Assembly (NCBI RefSeq): GCF_003351025.1
Contig: NZ_QPCG01000010.1
Location: 111,380 to 175,379 of the forward strand
Reading direction: 5' to 3'
DNA from: Mucilaginibacter endophyticus
Lineage (GTDB): Bacteria > Bacteroidota > Bacteroidia > Sphingobacteriales > Sphingobacteriaceae
Length of the DNA: 64,000 bases
A model generated the notes under the pieces. It saw only the letters and a program-made list of their open reading frames with translations, was not told where the DNA came from and made no database searches. Positions 1 through 9,556 of the stretch are shown in pieces (position 1 is the stretch's first letter; each line of letters starts with the position of its first letter). The translations under genes and the position numbers were made by a program.

Positions 1-1
1 C

Positions 2-2437
2 AACTTTAACGCGGAAAAACGTTGCTTGAACCTAATCGAAAATCAAAGCAGTGCCGTTACAACAATTTATATCGATAAGGAAGGTACCATTTGGTACGGT
101 GATAACAAGGGAAAACTTTTTTACAGGACCAAAGGACGTAAACTATTTCTGGAACACACCTTGTCAAAACAGATCGTAGCATTGAATGATATGATCTCGT
201 CGATTGTAAGAACGCCTAACGGACAATTATATGTAGGCTTCAGGAATTCAGGCCTGGCTTGCTACGATCCACTAAGCAGGAGTGTTTGTCGTTACTTAAA
301 AGGCGTTGCTGACGACGGTTCTATTTCGGACGATCATATCAATATTGTTTACCCGGATGAAAGAGGCAACATTTGGTTGGGCACCAATAATGGCTTAAAC
401 CAAATCAGTGCAATTTTTTCTCCATTTAAGAGGGTCGTTATACCAAAGGTTTTTCGGGTAAATCAAATTTTTGACCTCTATGAAGATATTGTAGGGAATC
501 TTTGGATAGCTACAGATAGGGGAGTGCTAAGGGAGTCTGGCAAAGACCATCATATCGATGTTATCGTAAGCAAATATAAGGGTCAGGACTTTATTGTAAA
601 TAGATTTTATCGTGACGTAGACGGGGCTTTCTATTGGGGAACGAATTATTCGCTGTTCAGATACAATGATAAATCCGGGACTGTTGCTATTCTTCCAAAT
701 ACAGAAGAAGATCCGATGATGCGAAAATTGAAAAATTCTACTATTCTCTCGATAGCAAGAGATAATATAAAAGGCCATCCTGCACTACTTATTTCACTAT
801 CAAATAGGTTTTTGCGGTACTATGATTTAACAGATAAGAGATGGATTGCTGTTAATGAAAAAAACGTTCAGAAGGAGATCTGGGATGACAAGATAACGAA
901 AATTTACAATGACAATAATGGACACCTGTGGTTGGCGACCTGGAAAAGCGGTCTGGGTGACCTGACATGCAATAGCAACCAGCCTGTGATTCATTATCAT
1001 ACATCCTCGAACACAGGAAAAGGCGGTCGTGCAATGAACGTATATGATATTGAAAAAGATTTCAAAGGCGATATATGGATTTCAAGCTATGGAGGCGGTC
1101 TTTATAAAATGGATACGGTTTCAAACACATTAGATCACGTTGAAGAATCGAGCAATTTGACGGAAGGGTTCCTGCCGGATAAAGAAAATAACCTTTGGAT
1201 GATTTGTAACGGACACTTCCATAAATACGATTCTAAAAATCGCAGGTATACCTGCTATGACATTCCTGAACTTCGAACAAATGAGGGTGTTCGCGGGTTT
1301 CCCATTGCGGGTGAGAGTGGCAATATTTTTGCGGCAGGCAACGATTATTATGTTAAATTCGATCCGCAGCAAGTTCCTAAAATTAATTTGTCACCGAAGG
1401 TTTACTTTACGGATTTTTCGATTTTTAATAAATCCTTCAATAAATTACTGTACGGAGCCGGCATAACCCTCGAAAAAAGTCAAAACTATTTTACGATCGA
1501 CTTTTCCGCGCCGGACTACGGCGGAGATAATATTCAATATCTGTACAGAATGGTAGGTATTGATAGCAACTGGGTGATGGCAGGGATAAAAAACTCCGTA
1601 AGTTATTCAAATTTGAAGGCCGGAAAGTATGAATTCCAAGTAAAAGCAAGTAACTGGAAAGGGAATTATGCAAGTAATTTCAGTAGTTTACAAATCATCG
1701 TTGAACCCCCTTTTTATGAACAATATTGGTTCAGTCTATTGGTGATTATGATAATTTGCTCTATCATTTATCACGTTTACATGTATCAGATTCGTGAACT
1801 CAAAAAAATTCAAGATGTGAGAAATGGTATTGCGAGAGATCTTCACGATCAAGTTGGTTCCACGCTAAGCAGTATCGCAGTCTACACGGAGGTTGCAAAA
1901 ATATTTCAGCAGCAAAATAAACGGAACGACGTTGAGCAACTTCTAAAAATTATCAGTGAAACTGCTACCTCCATCGTACAAGAAATGACAGATATTATAT
2001 GGAGTATTGATGCTAAAAACGATCATATCATTAGCATAGTCAAACGTATAGAATCCTATGCTAAGCCGCTTTGTGCTGCTAAGGGAATAAAGTTTTCCAT
2101 CGATGCAGATGCTAAACTTTTCCATCAAAGCATGAGCATGTCCTTAAGAAAAAATCTTTTTCTCATTCTTAAAGAGGCGATCAACAACGCGATAAAACAT
2201 GCGGATTGCAAAACATTGAAGGCCGTACTTTCGGTCGATAATGAAACCATTTCATTGGAAGTCAAGGATGACGGCGTCGGATTTGATTACGTTCACGATA
2301 ACTCCGGTTTGTCTGGTGTCAAAGGAAACGGACTGTCCAACATGAAGAATCGTGCGGAACAGATGAATGGTTTATTACGAATCGTCACATCCGGAAAATC
2401 CGGAACGTCGCTGACCGTGACATTTAAAATTGTATAA
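2..2437 (+). CDS. Beta-propeller sensor histidine kinase (5' end cut by window)
   Basis: Membrane-bound sensor kinase. The frame is open to the window edge and the first in-window start-like codon (TTG at 26) is not convincing, so the true start lies upstream. Numbering from 26, residues 1-490 hold repeated Reg_prop motifs (for example IWLGTNNGLNQ), which form a periplasmic beta-propeller. A Y_Y_Y domain lies at about 504-552 and one membrane helix at 567-588. A HisKA_3 dimerisation domain follows, with the phospho-accepting His in DLHDQ (about 607), then a HATPase domain with N-box (LKEAINNAIKHAD), G1 (DDGVGFD) and G2 (GNGLSNM). The NarL-type regulator starts 19 bases downstream, so the two form a two-component pair. 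The ligand is not identifiable; related proteins often sense glycans. Confidence 0.93.
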   Translation, partial: NFNAEKRCLNLIENQSSAVTTIYIDKEGTIWYGDNKGKLFYRTKGRKLFLEHTLSKQIVALNDMISSIVRTPNGQLYVGFRNSGLACYDPLSRSVCRYLKGVADDGSISDDHINIVYPDERGNIWLGTNNGLNQISAIFSPFKRVVIPKVFRVNQIFDLYEDIVGNLWIATDRGVLRESGKDHHIDVIVSKYKGQDFIVNRFYRDVDGAFYWGTNYSLFRYNDKSGTVAILPNTEEDPMMRKLKNSTILSIARDNIKGHPALLISLSNRFLRYYDLTDKRWIAVNEKNVQKEIWDDKITKIYNDNNGHLWLATWKSGLGDLTCNSNQPVIHYHTSSNTGKGGRAMNVYDIEKDFKGDIWISSYGGGLYKMDTVSNTLDHVEESSNLTEGFLPDKENNLWMICNGHFHKYDSKNRRYTCYDIPELRTNEGVRGFPIAGESGNIFAAGNDYYVKFDPQQVPKINLSPKVYFTDFSIFNKSFNKLLYGAGITLEKSQNYFTIDFSAPDYGGDNIQYLYRMVGIDSNWVMAGIKNSVSYSNLKAGKYEFQVKASNWKGNYASNFSSLQIIVEPPFYEQYWFSLLVIMIICSIIYHVYMYQIRELKKIQDVRNGIARDLHDQVGSTLSSIAVYTEVAKIFQQQNKRNDVEQLLKIISETATSIVQEMTDIIWSIDAKNDHIISIVKRIESYAKPLCAAKGIKFSIDADAKLFHQSMSMSLRKNLFLILKEAINNAIKHADCKTLKAVLSVDNETISLEVKDDGVGFDYVHDNSGLSGVKGNGLSNMKNRAEQMNGLLRIVTSGKSGTSLTVTFKIV

Positions 2438-2455
2438 GTTAATTTTTTGTAATTC

Positions 2456-3100
2456 ATGAGTATACGAATAACCATTTTTGATGACAACCCTAACATGCGT
2501 AATAGTATTAGAATGTTGTTAAGCACGGACTTTTCGTTTGAGATTGTGGGTGCCTTTGGCTCGGCGATGAATTGCCTGGAGGATATAAAATTGACCAAAC
2601 CTTCCGTAGTTCTAATGGATCTCGAAATGCCTGGGATCAGCGGAATCGATGCCATACGTTTAATAAAAAAACATCATCCGGAGATCCTTATATTAGTTCA
2701 GACTGTCTTCGAGGACGATGACAGGATATATGACTCGATAATCGCCGGTGCTTCCGGATATGTTTTGAAGAACACCTTAAAAGATAATTTGATTACCGCT
2801 GTGAAGGAGCTCGATTCCGGCGGCTCACCTATGAGCCCTTCTATTGCCCGCAAAGTTTTAGCGTTAATGCAGCAGCCCCTAAATGTAAACAAATGCAGGA
2901 CAACCGACTATGGATTAACGCAGCGCGAAAAAGAGGTACTGGCCTGTGTTGTAAATGGCTTAAGTCATAAGATGATTGCTGCTGAATTGAAAATCAGTTA
3001 TGAAACAGTAAGAAGTCATATGAAAAATATTTATGAGAAGCTGCATGTGGCATCCTTGACTGAAGTAGTTGCAAAAGCGATCAATCATAATATTATATAA
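2456..3100 (+). CDS. NarL/FixJ-family response regulator
   Basis: Cytoplasmic partner of the kinase just upstream (19-base gap, same strand). The 214-residue protein has a receiver domain with the acidic pair near residues 9-10 (FDDN), the phospho-accepting Asp55 in VLMDLEMPG and the conserved Lys in YVLKNT. A LuxR-type helix-turn-helix follows at about 147-211 (LTQREKEVLACVVNGLSHKMIA, then YETVRSHMKNIYEKL). Length and domain order are normal for the family. The target genes are not evident. The start is the ATG at 2456. Confidence 0.95.
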   Translation: MSIRITIFDDNPNMRNSIRMLLSTDFSFEIVGAFGSAMNCLEDIKLTKPSVVLMDLEMPGISGIDAIRLIKKHHPEILILVQTVFEDDDRIYDSIIAGASGYVLKNTLKDNLITAVKELDSGGSPMSPSIARKVLALMQQPLNVNKCRTTDYGLTQREKEVLACVVNGLSHKMIAAELKISYETVRSHMKNIYEKLHVASLTEVVAKAINHNII

Positions 3101-3160
3101 AGACATATGGAGTACACTTCATAATAATGTGCGTAGGGAAATCTATTTCGAAGGCTATGA

Positions 3161-3655
3161 CTAATCACTCACCGCCATGAGTTTGAAAAGTGTTTGATTG
3201 TGCTTACGATATAGCTGATGTCGGTATTCCTCTACCATCGTGGTCTCAATAGGATAAAACTGTATCTTATGGACAACTGCGAGTGCGAAAACCTGGCCAA
3301 ATGTAGCGGCGGCTTGTTCAAGCTTCCATTCTCGAAACTTTGTTGCATCAGATAGCGCATGAATATAGTTGTGTACACTAATGGCGATATCAGCAACTGC
3401 AAGGTCTGCGGTATCCTTCGATAAATAAAGAAAATCAATCAAATCATCCATCGAATAATCATCATATATGTATATCCCAATAAGGACTTTACAGGCCTGT
3501 AGCTTTTCTTTGTAGGTAGATGCAAAATAATCTGCGTTATTCAGTTCCAAACTATCGAATGGTATAATAGAAGCTGACGCGGGCGCCACGCCGTAAGAAT
3601 GGTTGTACCATCGGGCCTTATCAAGTATTTCGTTGATTAAATCTGCAAAATCCAT
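3161..3655 (-). CDS. Hypothetical protein
   Basis: Not recognised. The frame gives about 164 residues from the ATG at 3655; a TTG two codons further up (3661) is a weaker start. The protein looks soluble and mostly helical, with no signal peptide or membrane segment. It is rich in Ala, Tyr and acidic residues and has a run of short helices (for example DDLIDFLYLSKDTADLAVADIAIS). It converges with the response-regulator gene and leaves only 60 bases between the two stops. Composition looks like coding sequence and no competing frame is better, but no family can be named. Confidence 0.55.
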   Translation of the reverse strand: MDFADLINEILDKARWYNHSYGVAPASASIIPFDSLELNNADYFASTYKEKLQACKVLIGIYIYDDYSMDDLIDFLYLSKDTADLAVADIAISVHNYIHALSDATKFREWKLEQAAATFGQVFALAVVHKIQFYPIETTMVEEYRHQLYRKHNQTLFKLMAVSD

Positions 3656-3890
3656 ATGCAATGAGCTAATGAAGAGTCGAAAGGATAGATATTGAAAGTA
3701 AGCCGGATCATATTGACTTTATTCAAATATATAATCGTTTATAATTGGTCGCATCTAATAAAACAATCTTAATGTTAAATACCCGTCCATTTGGATCAAA
3801 ACAAGGCCTAAATGGTGTAGGAAATCATCAATGTGGGGAGCTTGTTTATTGTGTAACAGTAATTGATCTGAATAGGGGCTAGTTGCCGGC

Positions 3891-5180
3891 CTAGGAAGGA
3901 TCTTTGATATTTAAAAGTGGATAAACATAATGATCAATTACTTTCAAAGAATCATACCTTTCGTAAATATCAGCAAGCGCAGAGATCTTATTTTTGTAAT
4001 TATTGCTCTTTGCTATTTCATCAAATGCTTCCCTGATCCGCTCAGGTGCGGGATGTTCCGTGTTAAGGTTAATACCTATTCCAAAATGTTCCACCCTTGC
4101 ACAAATTTCATTCTTTCCTTCGTGAAGACCCGCAGTGATCATTGGAACTCGGTGCATTATACTTAGCGTTGCACCACCGTAGCCGCCATTTGTAATATAT
4201 ACATCAACGTGCTTCATTATTTGATTGAAAGGTATATAATCCTCAACGATCACGTTTGGTGCCAGATACATCTCACGTAGACGCATGGTCGACTTTCCTC
4301 CGGTTGTTACAATAAGTAGAATATCTGTGTTCATAAATGCTGCTATCGTGGGTTCAAGCAGCTTTGTAGAATCGCCTTCAACAGTACCTTGCGTTACCAA
4401 AGCCACTTTTTTGTAAGATTTAAGGCGATCATCGTGCCAGCTATCATTTTTATCAGACTGGATATTCAATAGCGAGCCAATGAATTTAATGTTGTTGCCT
4501 AAATCACTTCTGTAATACTCGAATTCCGGGACACCTATCTGAAGATATAAATCAGCCGCCTTGATGAGCGTGTTTTCGATGGTTAGGCCCCCATAAGGTA
4601 TCCCTTCCTGTTGAAGCAGCTCAGCAAAAATTTCAGTAGCTTCTTGAGTTTTGTTGGGCATTTCCTGATACAACCGCTTGTATAAAGTCCTTTCCGGATC
4701 ATTTTTCGGTGGCAACAAACCCAGGCCATAGGGCGCCGTATCGATCGAATTTTCGGCAAGAGGAACAACGCCGATAGCAACGACAGGAACCTGTAACAAC
4801 GGCTTTATGAAAGGAATTGCAGGAAACAAGCTATCTACAATCATCAGATCGAACTGGAAAGAATCCCTGATTGCTTTAATATCATGGTAGTATTCAATTG
4901 ATCGTTTCGCGTATTGAATACGGTAAAGAGTCATTCTTCTTAAATGGTCATTTGTCCTTATTTCAGGAACCAGGTCTGCGATATTGTTAGCATTGATATC
5001 AAGCGTTTTAACCAAGGGGTAATGGCGGATGCCTAATTTAGCGAGTTCAGCAGCATATATATCCGATACAAGCCACCTTACATCAGCACCGCAATCCATA
5101 TAATACTTTGCGACTTTACTTAATGGCTTAAAATGTCCGTCAGCCGGGACGCACGCGAATAAAATTTTTTTTCCTTTCAT
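3891..5180 (-). CDS. GT1-family glycosyltransferase (UGT/MGT-like)
   Basis: Nucleotide-sugar-dependent transferase of the GT-B fold, probably glycosylating a small lipophilic acceptor. At 429 residues it has normal length. The N-terminal Rossmann half opens with the family signature (KILFACVPADGHFKPL). The C-terminal half carries a donor-binding region with VTQGTVEG, IVEDYIPFNQIM and ITNGGYGGATLSI. The usual donor-loop HGG reads NGG here, so the His that normally contacts the diphosphate is replaced by Asn; this could alter activity. The gene stands alone, with a large gap upstream and an unrelated gene downstream. The start is the ATG at 5180. Confidence 0.88.
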   Translation of the reverse strand: MKGKKILFACVPADGHFKPLSKVAKYYMDCGADVRWLVSDIYAAELAKLGIRHYPLVKTLDINANNIADLVPEIRTNDHLRRMTLYRIQYAKRSIEYYHDIKAIRDSFQFDLMIVDSLFPAIPFIKPLLQVPVVAIGVVPLAENSIDTAPYGLGLLPPKNDPERTLYKRLYQEMPNKTQEATEIFAELLQQEGIPYGGLTIENTLIKAADLYLQIGVPEFEYYRSDLGNNIKFIGSLLNIQSDKNDSWHDDRLKSYKKVALVTQGTVEGDSTKLLEPTIAAFMNTDILLIVTTGGKSTMRLREMYLAPNVIVEDYIPFNQIMKHVDVYITNGGYGGATLSIMHRVPMITAGLHEGKNEICARVEHFGIGINLNTEHPAPERIREAFDEIAKSNNYKNKISALADIYERYDSLKVIDHYVYPLLNIKDPS

Positions 5181-5840
5181 TGATCAGAATTAAGGTATTT
5201 TCAATAAATGTTATAAGCATGAAGCTTACAATCACAAAGATCAACGCAGGCACAAATCCCGACAATCCCCGATATTGGCGATAGGCGACTGCCGCATGAC
5301 ATAGTCATGAAACATCCTTTCTACTAACTTAACCTGGAGAATTCGTCTATCGCCGACCACTGGATTGCTGGAGGTTAAAGGGTTACAATTATTTTAATGT
5401 GGGTGAGTCAGAAGGTGAAAAAGTTAAACTCAACAATGAAGGTCATATCAGTTCCTTTCCTGAAGGAAAGGCGGACCGTCGATAAGGCAGTTACTACTAA
5501 TGGAGACATGCGCTTGCTTTGGAAGTCAAATATATTCTCGCCCATTTAGCTCTATCGCTTCGCACTTTACTTTTTCGCTTTGATCTCCTCTTAGGTTTAA
5601 ATTTAAGTAATAGCCTATATTCCAGTCTGTTGAAGATGGTTTAATGGTTGTTATATTTATATGGCGAGCGAGTAACGAAAAAACTGCCGCACAGAGGCCG
5701 GGCGCCGATTTGCCGCTTTCGTACCCCCTTATCCTTCAGAGAGTTTTACTATAAAGTCAATAAATACGGCAGACTGGATTTTGACAATTCAAGATAAGCA
5801 CTATTAATTTTTCTTTCATGACAATAAAATGTCAAATAAT
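5181..5840. other. Long intergenic region
   Basis: No convincing gene is seen in this stretch between the divergent glycosyltransferase and nitroreductase genes. It contains a perfect 7-base hairpin at 5454-5471 (CCTTTCC, TGAA, GGAAAGG) and a GC-rich patch around 5680-5735 without a long open frame. The nitroreductase promoter lies just beyond its right end. Confidence 0.5.
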
Positions 5841-5897
5841 ACTTGCAAGTAGCAAGTGAAGTTATTTACCTTTGTTTACTTGCAAGTAGCAAGTGAA
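5841..5897 (+). promoter_or_regulatory. Promoter flanked by two identical palindromic operators
   Basis: Two exact 20-base copies of ACTTGCAAGTAGCAAGTGAA lie at 5841-5860 and 5878-5897. Each contains the inverted repeat ACTTGC/GCAAGT. Between them, at 5867-5874, is TACCTTTG, a match to the Bacteroidota -7 element TAnnTTTG. A TTG at 5843-5845, inside the first operator, sits 21 bases upstream at the -33 position. The second operator covers the expected transcription start. The layout implies repression, or redox- or ligand-controlled expression, of the downstream nitroreductase/SDR pair by a dimeric regulator (MarR, HxlR or TetR type), which is not encoded next to it. Confidence 0.75.
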
Positions 5898-5931
5898 TTT
5901 AAAGACATTAAAAAAAAATATAATTTAACTT

Positions 5932-6561
5932 ATGTCATTAGTGCAGTCATTTCAATGGCGATATGCTGTTAAAAAATATGATACTTCCAAGAAAGTAACG
6001 CCTGAAGTACTTGCAGATATTTTTGAGTCTGTACGTCTTGCTCCCTCATCGTTTGGCCTCCAGCCTTATAAATTTTTACTGATCCAAGATCAAATTAAGC
6101 TGGAGGAAATTGGCCGGGCGGCAAATGGTCAGGCTCAAATTACCACCGGATCACACGTTTTGGTGGTAGCGGCAGAAACAAATGTGAATGAGAAGACTGT
6201 TGCAGACTACATCGACAAGGCGGTAGTTGCCAGGCAGACATTGCGTAATAATCTTGAGCAGCGGGAACAATTTATAAATGGAATGCTGAGTAAAATGAAT
6301 GTACAGCAGCGAATTACCTGGGCTGAAAATCAAGCTTACATCGCAGTAGGTGTTTTCGTGGCAGCTGCTGCAGAAGCTGGCGTTGATGCTTCGCCGATTG
6401 GTGGGTTTAATAATGCAGCGGTAGATGAAATCCTCGGCCTAGGACAAAAAAATCTTACATCAGTTTTGCTTTTTGTGCTTGGCTACCGTTCATCCGAAGA
6501 TGAGTTTGCAAAGATCCCGAAGGTTCGCAAATCTACGGTGGAGATTTTTCAGGTAGTTTAA
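5932..6561 (+). CDS. NAD(P)H-dependent nitroreductase (NfsB-like)
   Basis: Flavin-dependent oxidoreductase expected to bind FMN and reduce nitroaromatics, quinones or similar electrophiles with NAD(P)H. The 209-residue length fits the family. Visible signatures are the N-terminal FQWRYAVKKYD segment, the FMN-contacting RLAPSSFGLQPYKF motif and the C-terminal SPIGGFN loop. The ATG at 5932 lies 35 bases after the second operator copy. An SDR gene follows after 58 bases on the same strand and is probably co-transcribed. The operator layout suggests induction by an electrophile or oxidant. Confidence 0.93.
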   Translation: MSLVQSFQWRYAVKKYDTSKKVTPEVLADIFESVRLAPSSFGLQPYKFLLIQDQIKLEEIGRAANGQAQITTGSHVLVVAAETNVNEKTVADYIDKAVVARQTLRNNLEQREQFINGMLSKMNVQQRITWAENQAYIAVGVFVAAAAEAGVDASPIGGFNNAAVDEILGLGQKNLTSVLLFVLGYRSSEDEFAKIPKVRKSTVEIFQVV

Positions 6562-6619
6562 GTATTAGCTACTCAGTTTAAACAGAAATTACAAACAAAA
6601 AAACACAAATATAGAAATC

Positions 6620-7369
6620 ATGAACATGACAAACAAAACAATCCTAATAACCGGAGGCGGTTCGGGAATAGGTTACGCAACCGCAAAATTTTTAGTTGAA
6701 AAAGGAAATAAAGTAATCATTTCCGGACGTAATGCAGAAAAATTGGAAAAGGCCGGGAGGGAGCTAGGTGTTGATTACATCGTGTGCGACGTTACCAATG
6801 ACGCCGCGGTGCGCTCACTTGTATTAAAACTAGAAGCTGATTACAACGATCTCAGCGTGCTTATTAATAATGCCGGGGTAGGTTTCGCTTATCAACTTGG
6901 AGAAGGTGCTAATGCCTTTGAGAAAGCGAAACAGGAATTTGAGACGAACTATTTTGCTCCTATAAGGCTTACAGAGCTTTTATTGCCGCTGCTAAAAAAG
7001 CAACCTGACGCTGTTATCGTGAACATCACGTCTAACGTGGCGTTCCATCCCCTGGTAGTTTTGCCAACTTATTCCGATGCTAAAACGGCACTGCATTCAC
7101 ATTCCGTGGCTTTGCGTTTAACTTTAGCTTCTGATACAAACATTAAAGTTTTCGAAGTCATGCCGTCGCTGATCGATACAGATGCTACCAAAGAAATGGG
7201 TGGCGAACAGCATGGCTTACCACCATCGGTGGTTGCAGAAGATATATATAACGGAATTACAGAGAACCGTTATGAAATTTTTGTTGGAGAAGCGGGCAAG
7301 CAATATACCGACTACTTTGCCGATCCTCAGGCAGCTATTAAAAAATTTAATCAACCATTCATTAAATAA
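6620..7369 (+). CDS. Short-chain dehydrogenase/reductase (DltE-like)
   Basis: Classical SDR with a Rossmann NAD(P)-binding site: TGGGSGIG at residues 11-18 and NNAG at 83-86. The catalytic set is Ser138 in NITSN and the Tyr151-x3-Lys155 motif (YSDAK). Its 249 residues and the MTNKTILITGGGSGIG start resemble the DltE-type SDR subgroup. Either ATG (6620 or 6626) could serve. It lies downstream of the nitroreductase and probably shares its operator-controlled promoter; the substrate is unknown. This pair recurs in Bacteroidota as a stress- or drug-responsive unit (general knowledge, not provable here). Confidence 0.9.
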   Translation: MNMTNKTILITGGGSGIGYATAKFLVEKGNKVIISGRNAEKLEKAGRELGVDYIVCDVTNDAAVRSLVLKLEADYNDLSVLINNAGVGFAYQLGEGANAFEKAKQEFETNYFAPIRLTELLLPLLKKQPDAVIVNITSNVAFHPLVVLPTYSDAKTALHSHSVALRLTLASDTNIKVFEVMPSLIDTDATKEMGGEQHGLPPSVVAEDIYNGITENRYEIFVGEAGKQYTDYFADPQAAIKKFNQPFIK

Positions 7370-7451
7370 GCAATAATGAACCTGCCCTGTGCCGGTATGA
7401 TTATCGATCGGCGCAGGGCAATTATCGAAAGATAAATTTAGAAATATACCT

Positions 7452-8399
7452 ATGAACGACAGAAGAAATTTCATAAAGCAGACCGGCTTACTATCCCTGG
7501 CTGGTATCATTGGAGCTAATCAAATAGCGGTAGCTGAAAAAAATATTCAAGGGATGAAGCCAACACGCTCGAAGTGGGCAGACGGATCAAGACTCGTCGT
7601 GTCCGCTACGATGTTGTTTGAGGCCGGGGGGCAGCCGGATAATGCACCAAGCCCTTTTCCTCCAAACATGAAACCTGGTTACAAAGATTTGCCGGCGGCA
7701 ACATGGTACGAATACGGCTATAAGGAAGGGATTCCCAGGATGCTTGATAACTGGGATAAATTAGGTATAAAGGTGACAACACACATGGTTGGCTCCGCCG
7801 TGTTGCGAAACCCCGCCTTAGCTAAGGAAATTGTAGACCGGGGCCATGAGGCATCAGGCCATGGCATGAACTGGAAAGACGAATACGACATGTCTTACGA
7901 TGATGAAAAGAAATTTATCAAAGACGGTTTAGACGCCATCAAAAAAGTGACGGGCCAAACTGCAGTTGGTTATAATGCTAACTTTTTGCGCCGTAGTGAG
8001 AACACACTTAATATTTTACAAGAGCTTGGCTGCATCTACCATATTGACGATTTAAGCAGGGACGAGCCATTCATTATTAAAGTCAACCAAAAGGATTTCG
8101 CCGTGGTACCTTACACTGTGCGCAATAACGACCTAGGGATGATTGAATTGAGAAATTTTTCACCCGATCAGTTCGTCTCACAAATTAAGATGGAATTCGA
8201 TCAACTTTACGAAGAGTCCGCAACGAAACGCAGGCAACTTTCCATAACATTTCATGACCGTGTCAGCGGCACCCCGCAAATGACAAAAGCAGCCACGGAA
8301 TTGATTACATACATGCAAAAGCATCCGGGGGTAGCTTTTAAACGCAAAGATGAAATAGCTGAAATGACGCTCAAAGACCCTACAAGCGTTCGGGAGTAA
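7452..8399 (+). CDS. Tat-exported polysaccharide deacetylase-family protein
   Basis: A 315-residue protein of the polysaccharide deacetylase/PuuE-like (carbohydrate esterase 4) superfamily. The N-terminus DRRNFIKQTGLLSLAG is a twin-arginine signal ending near ANQIAVA, so it is folded before export. The NodB-like core shows VTTHMVGSAVLRNP, GHEASGHGMNW (the metal-site His region) and the later VGYNANFLRRS strand. The usual catalytic TFDD is not evident; the sequence there reads GIPRMLDNWDKLGIK, as in PuuE-type relatives. It may follow the SDR in one transcript (82-base gap). A strong terminator follows directly. Confidence 0.82.
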   Translation: MNDRRNFIKQTGLLSLAGIIGANQIAVAEKNIQGMKPTRSKWADGSRLVVSATMLFEAGGQPDNAPSPFPPNMKPGYKDLPAATWYEYGYKEGIPRMLDNWDKLGIKVTTHMVGSAVLRNPALAKEIVDRGHEASGHGMNWKDEYDMSYDDEKKFIKDGLDAIKKVTGQTAVGYNANFLRRSENTLNILQELGCIYHIDDLSRDEPFIIKVNQKDFAVVPYTVRNNDLGMIELRNFSPDQFVSQIKMEFDQLYEESATKRRQLSITFHDRVSGTPQMTKAATELITYMQKHPGVAFKRKDEIAEMTLKDPTSVRE

Positions 8400-8419
8400 G
8401 TTTTGTTGGATTGTTTGTT

Positions 8420-8450
8420 AGGCTGCATGCATATGCATGCAGCTTTTTTT
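8420..8450 (+). terminator. Perfect-palindrome intrinsic terminator
   Basis: The 22 bases at 8422-8443 form a perfect palindrome (half GCTGCATGCAT), extended by A-T at 8420/8445 and a G-T wobble. Seven T residues follow at 8444-8450. It starts about 20 bases after the stop of the deacetylase-like gene and should end that transcript. Confidence 0.85.
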
Positions 8451-8620
8451 ATCATGTCAAGAAGTGAATCTTGCATTTCCTTCACCAATGTTTCATTGAT
8501 GTTTTTCGTCCATAATTTTCTTACGCTTGCATCAACCCCATATTATTGTTTAATAGGATCTGCCCGTCTAACCGTTAGTAAATTAAAAATGCTTAGGCAT
8601 TAACAACTTCAAAAATAATT

Positions 8621-9556
8621 CTAAAAGAATCCGTTTCCTTTCGCCCAATTTTTGAAAAGTCTCAGCCACTTATGTGCGGGAGAGTTTACTCTGCCCGTCC
8701 CCCAACCATGGCCACCTATGGGAAATAAATGTAGTTCGGACTTAACATGATATTTTTGCAAGGTTGCAAACATCATTTTACTATTTTCCGCTGGAGAGAT
8801 TGGATCGTCCAGAGACTGTGCCAAGAAAGTCGGCGGCGTGTTTTCATCCACATGTAATTCCGGCGAATAAATTTTTTCCAGGCTCTCATCCATGTATTGA
8901 CCTAAAAGTTCCTTTTCTGAGCGTGTTTTATTATATGGCGGGAGCATGGTAATGACCGGGTAGAGGAGTACCGCGAAATCCGGGCGCGCGTCCAAACGGT
9001 CTATATCATCGATGGTTTTATAAAACAGTTTGTTAGGTGCGGTTTCAATCATAGCCGCTAAGTGCCCCCCTGCGGAAAAACCCATAATTCCTACTTTATG
9101 TTCGCTATAGCCAAATCGCAGCGCTGAACCGCGAATGATACGCATGGCTCGCTGCCCGTCCTCAAAAGGGACATCGGACGTTGCCCAGTGTTCAGCAGGA
9201 AGACGATAGATTAGTTCAAATGCCACAACGCCCTGTGATTGCAGCCAATTTGCCGCAGGTCCGCTCTCCTTCCCTTCATTCAGGTAAGCGTACCCACCAC
9301 CGCTTATAACCAAAATCGCTGTCCCGTTCGGGTGAGCGGGGAGGTGTACGATTAACCTTGGTTCTGAAATATTTTTAATAGACCCTTTATCATTTACTAC
9401 CTCTTCTCCTCCTGGACCCGGGCCATCTGGAAGTCTTCGATTCCATAATGGAATAATTTCTTCCCTGTTTATGCTTTGAGCTTTTACTTTTTGTATGCTG
9501 ACCAAGCCAATACAGAACAACATGGTTTTTGAAAATAACTTCAACTTTGTTTTCAT
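8621..9556 (-). CDS. Secreted alpha/beta-hydrolase, probable carbohydrate esterase
   Basis: A 311-residue secreted or periplasmic serine esterase. A Sec signal peptide occupies residues 1 to about 26 (ends KVKAQS). The fold shows the oxyanion-hole GGGY near residue 90, the nucleophile elbow GFSAGGH, an Asp-containing LDDPISP loop and the catalytic His in GGHGWG. The N-terminal IPLWNRRLPDGPGPGG pattern and overall length resemble acetyl-xylan-esterase-like hydrolases of Bacteroidota. No polysaccharide utilisation locus is visible here, so the substrate is an inference. The start is the ATG at 9556. Confidence 0.85.
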   Translation of the reverse strand: MKTKLKLFSKTMLFCIGLVSIQKVKAQSINREEIIPLWNRRLPDGPGPGGEEVVNDKGSIKNISEPRLIVHLPAHPNGTAILVISGGGYAYLNEGKESGPAANWLQSQGVVAFELIYRLPAEHWATSDVPFEDGQRAMRIIRGSALRFGYSEHKVGIMGFSAGGHLAAMIETAPNKLFYKTIDDIDRLDARPDFAVLLYPVITMLPPYNKTRSEKELLGQYMDESLEKIYSPELHVDENTPPTFLAQSLDDPISPAENSKMMFATLQKYHVKSELHLFPIGGHGWGTGRVNSPAHKWLRLFKNWAKGNGFF

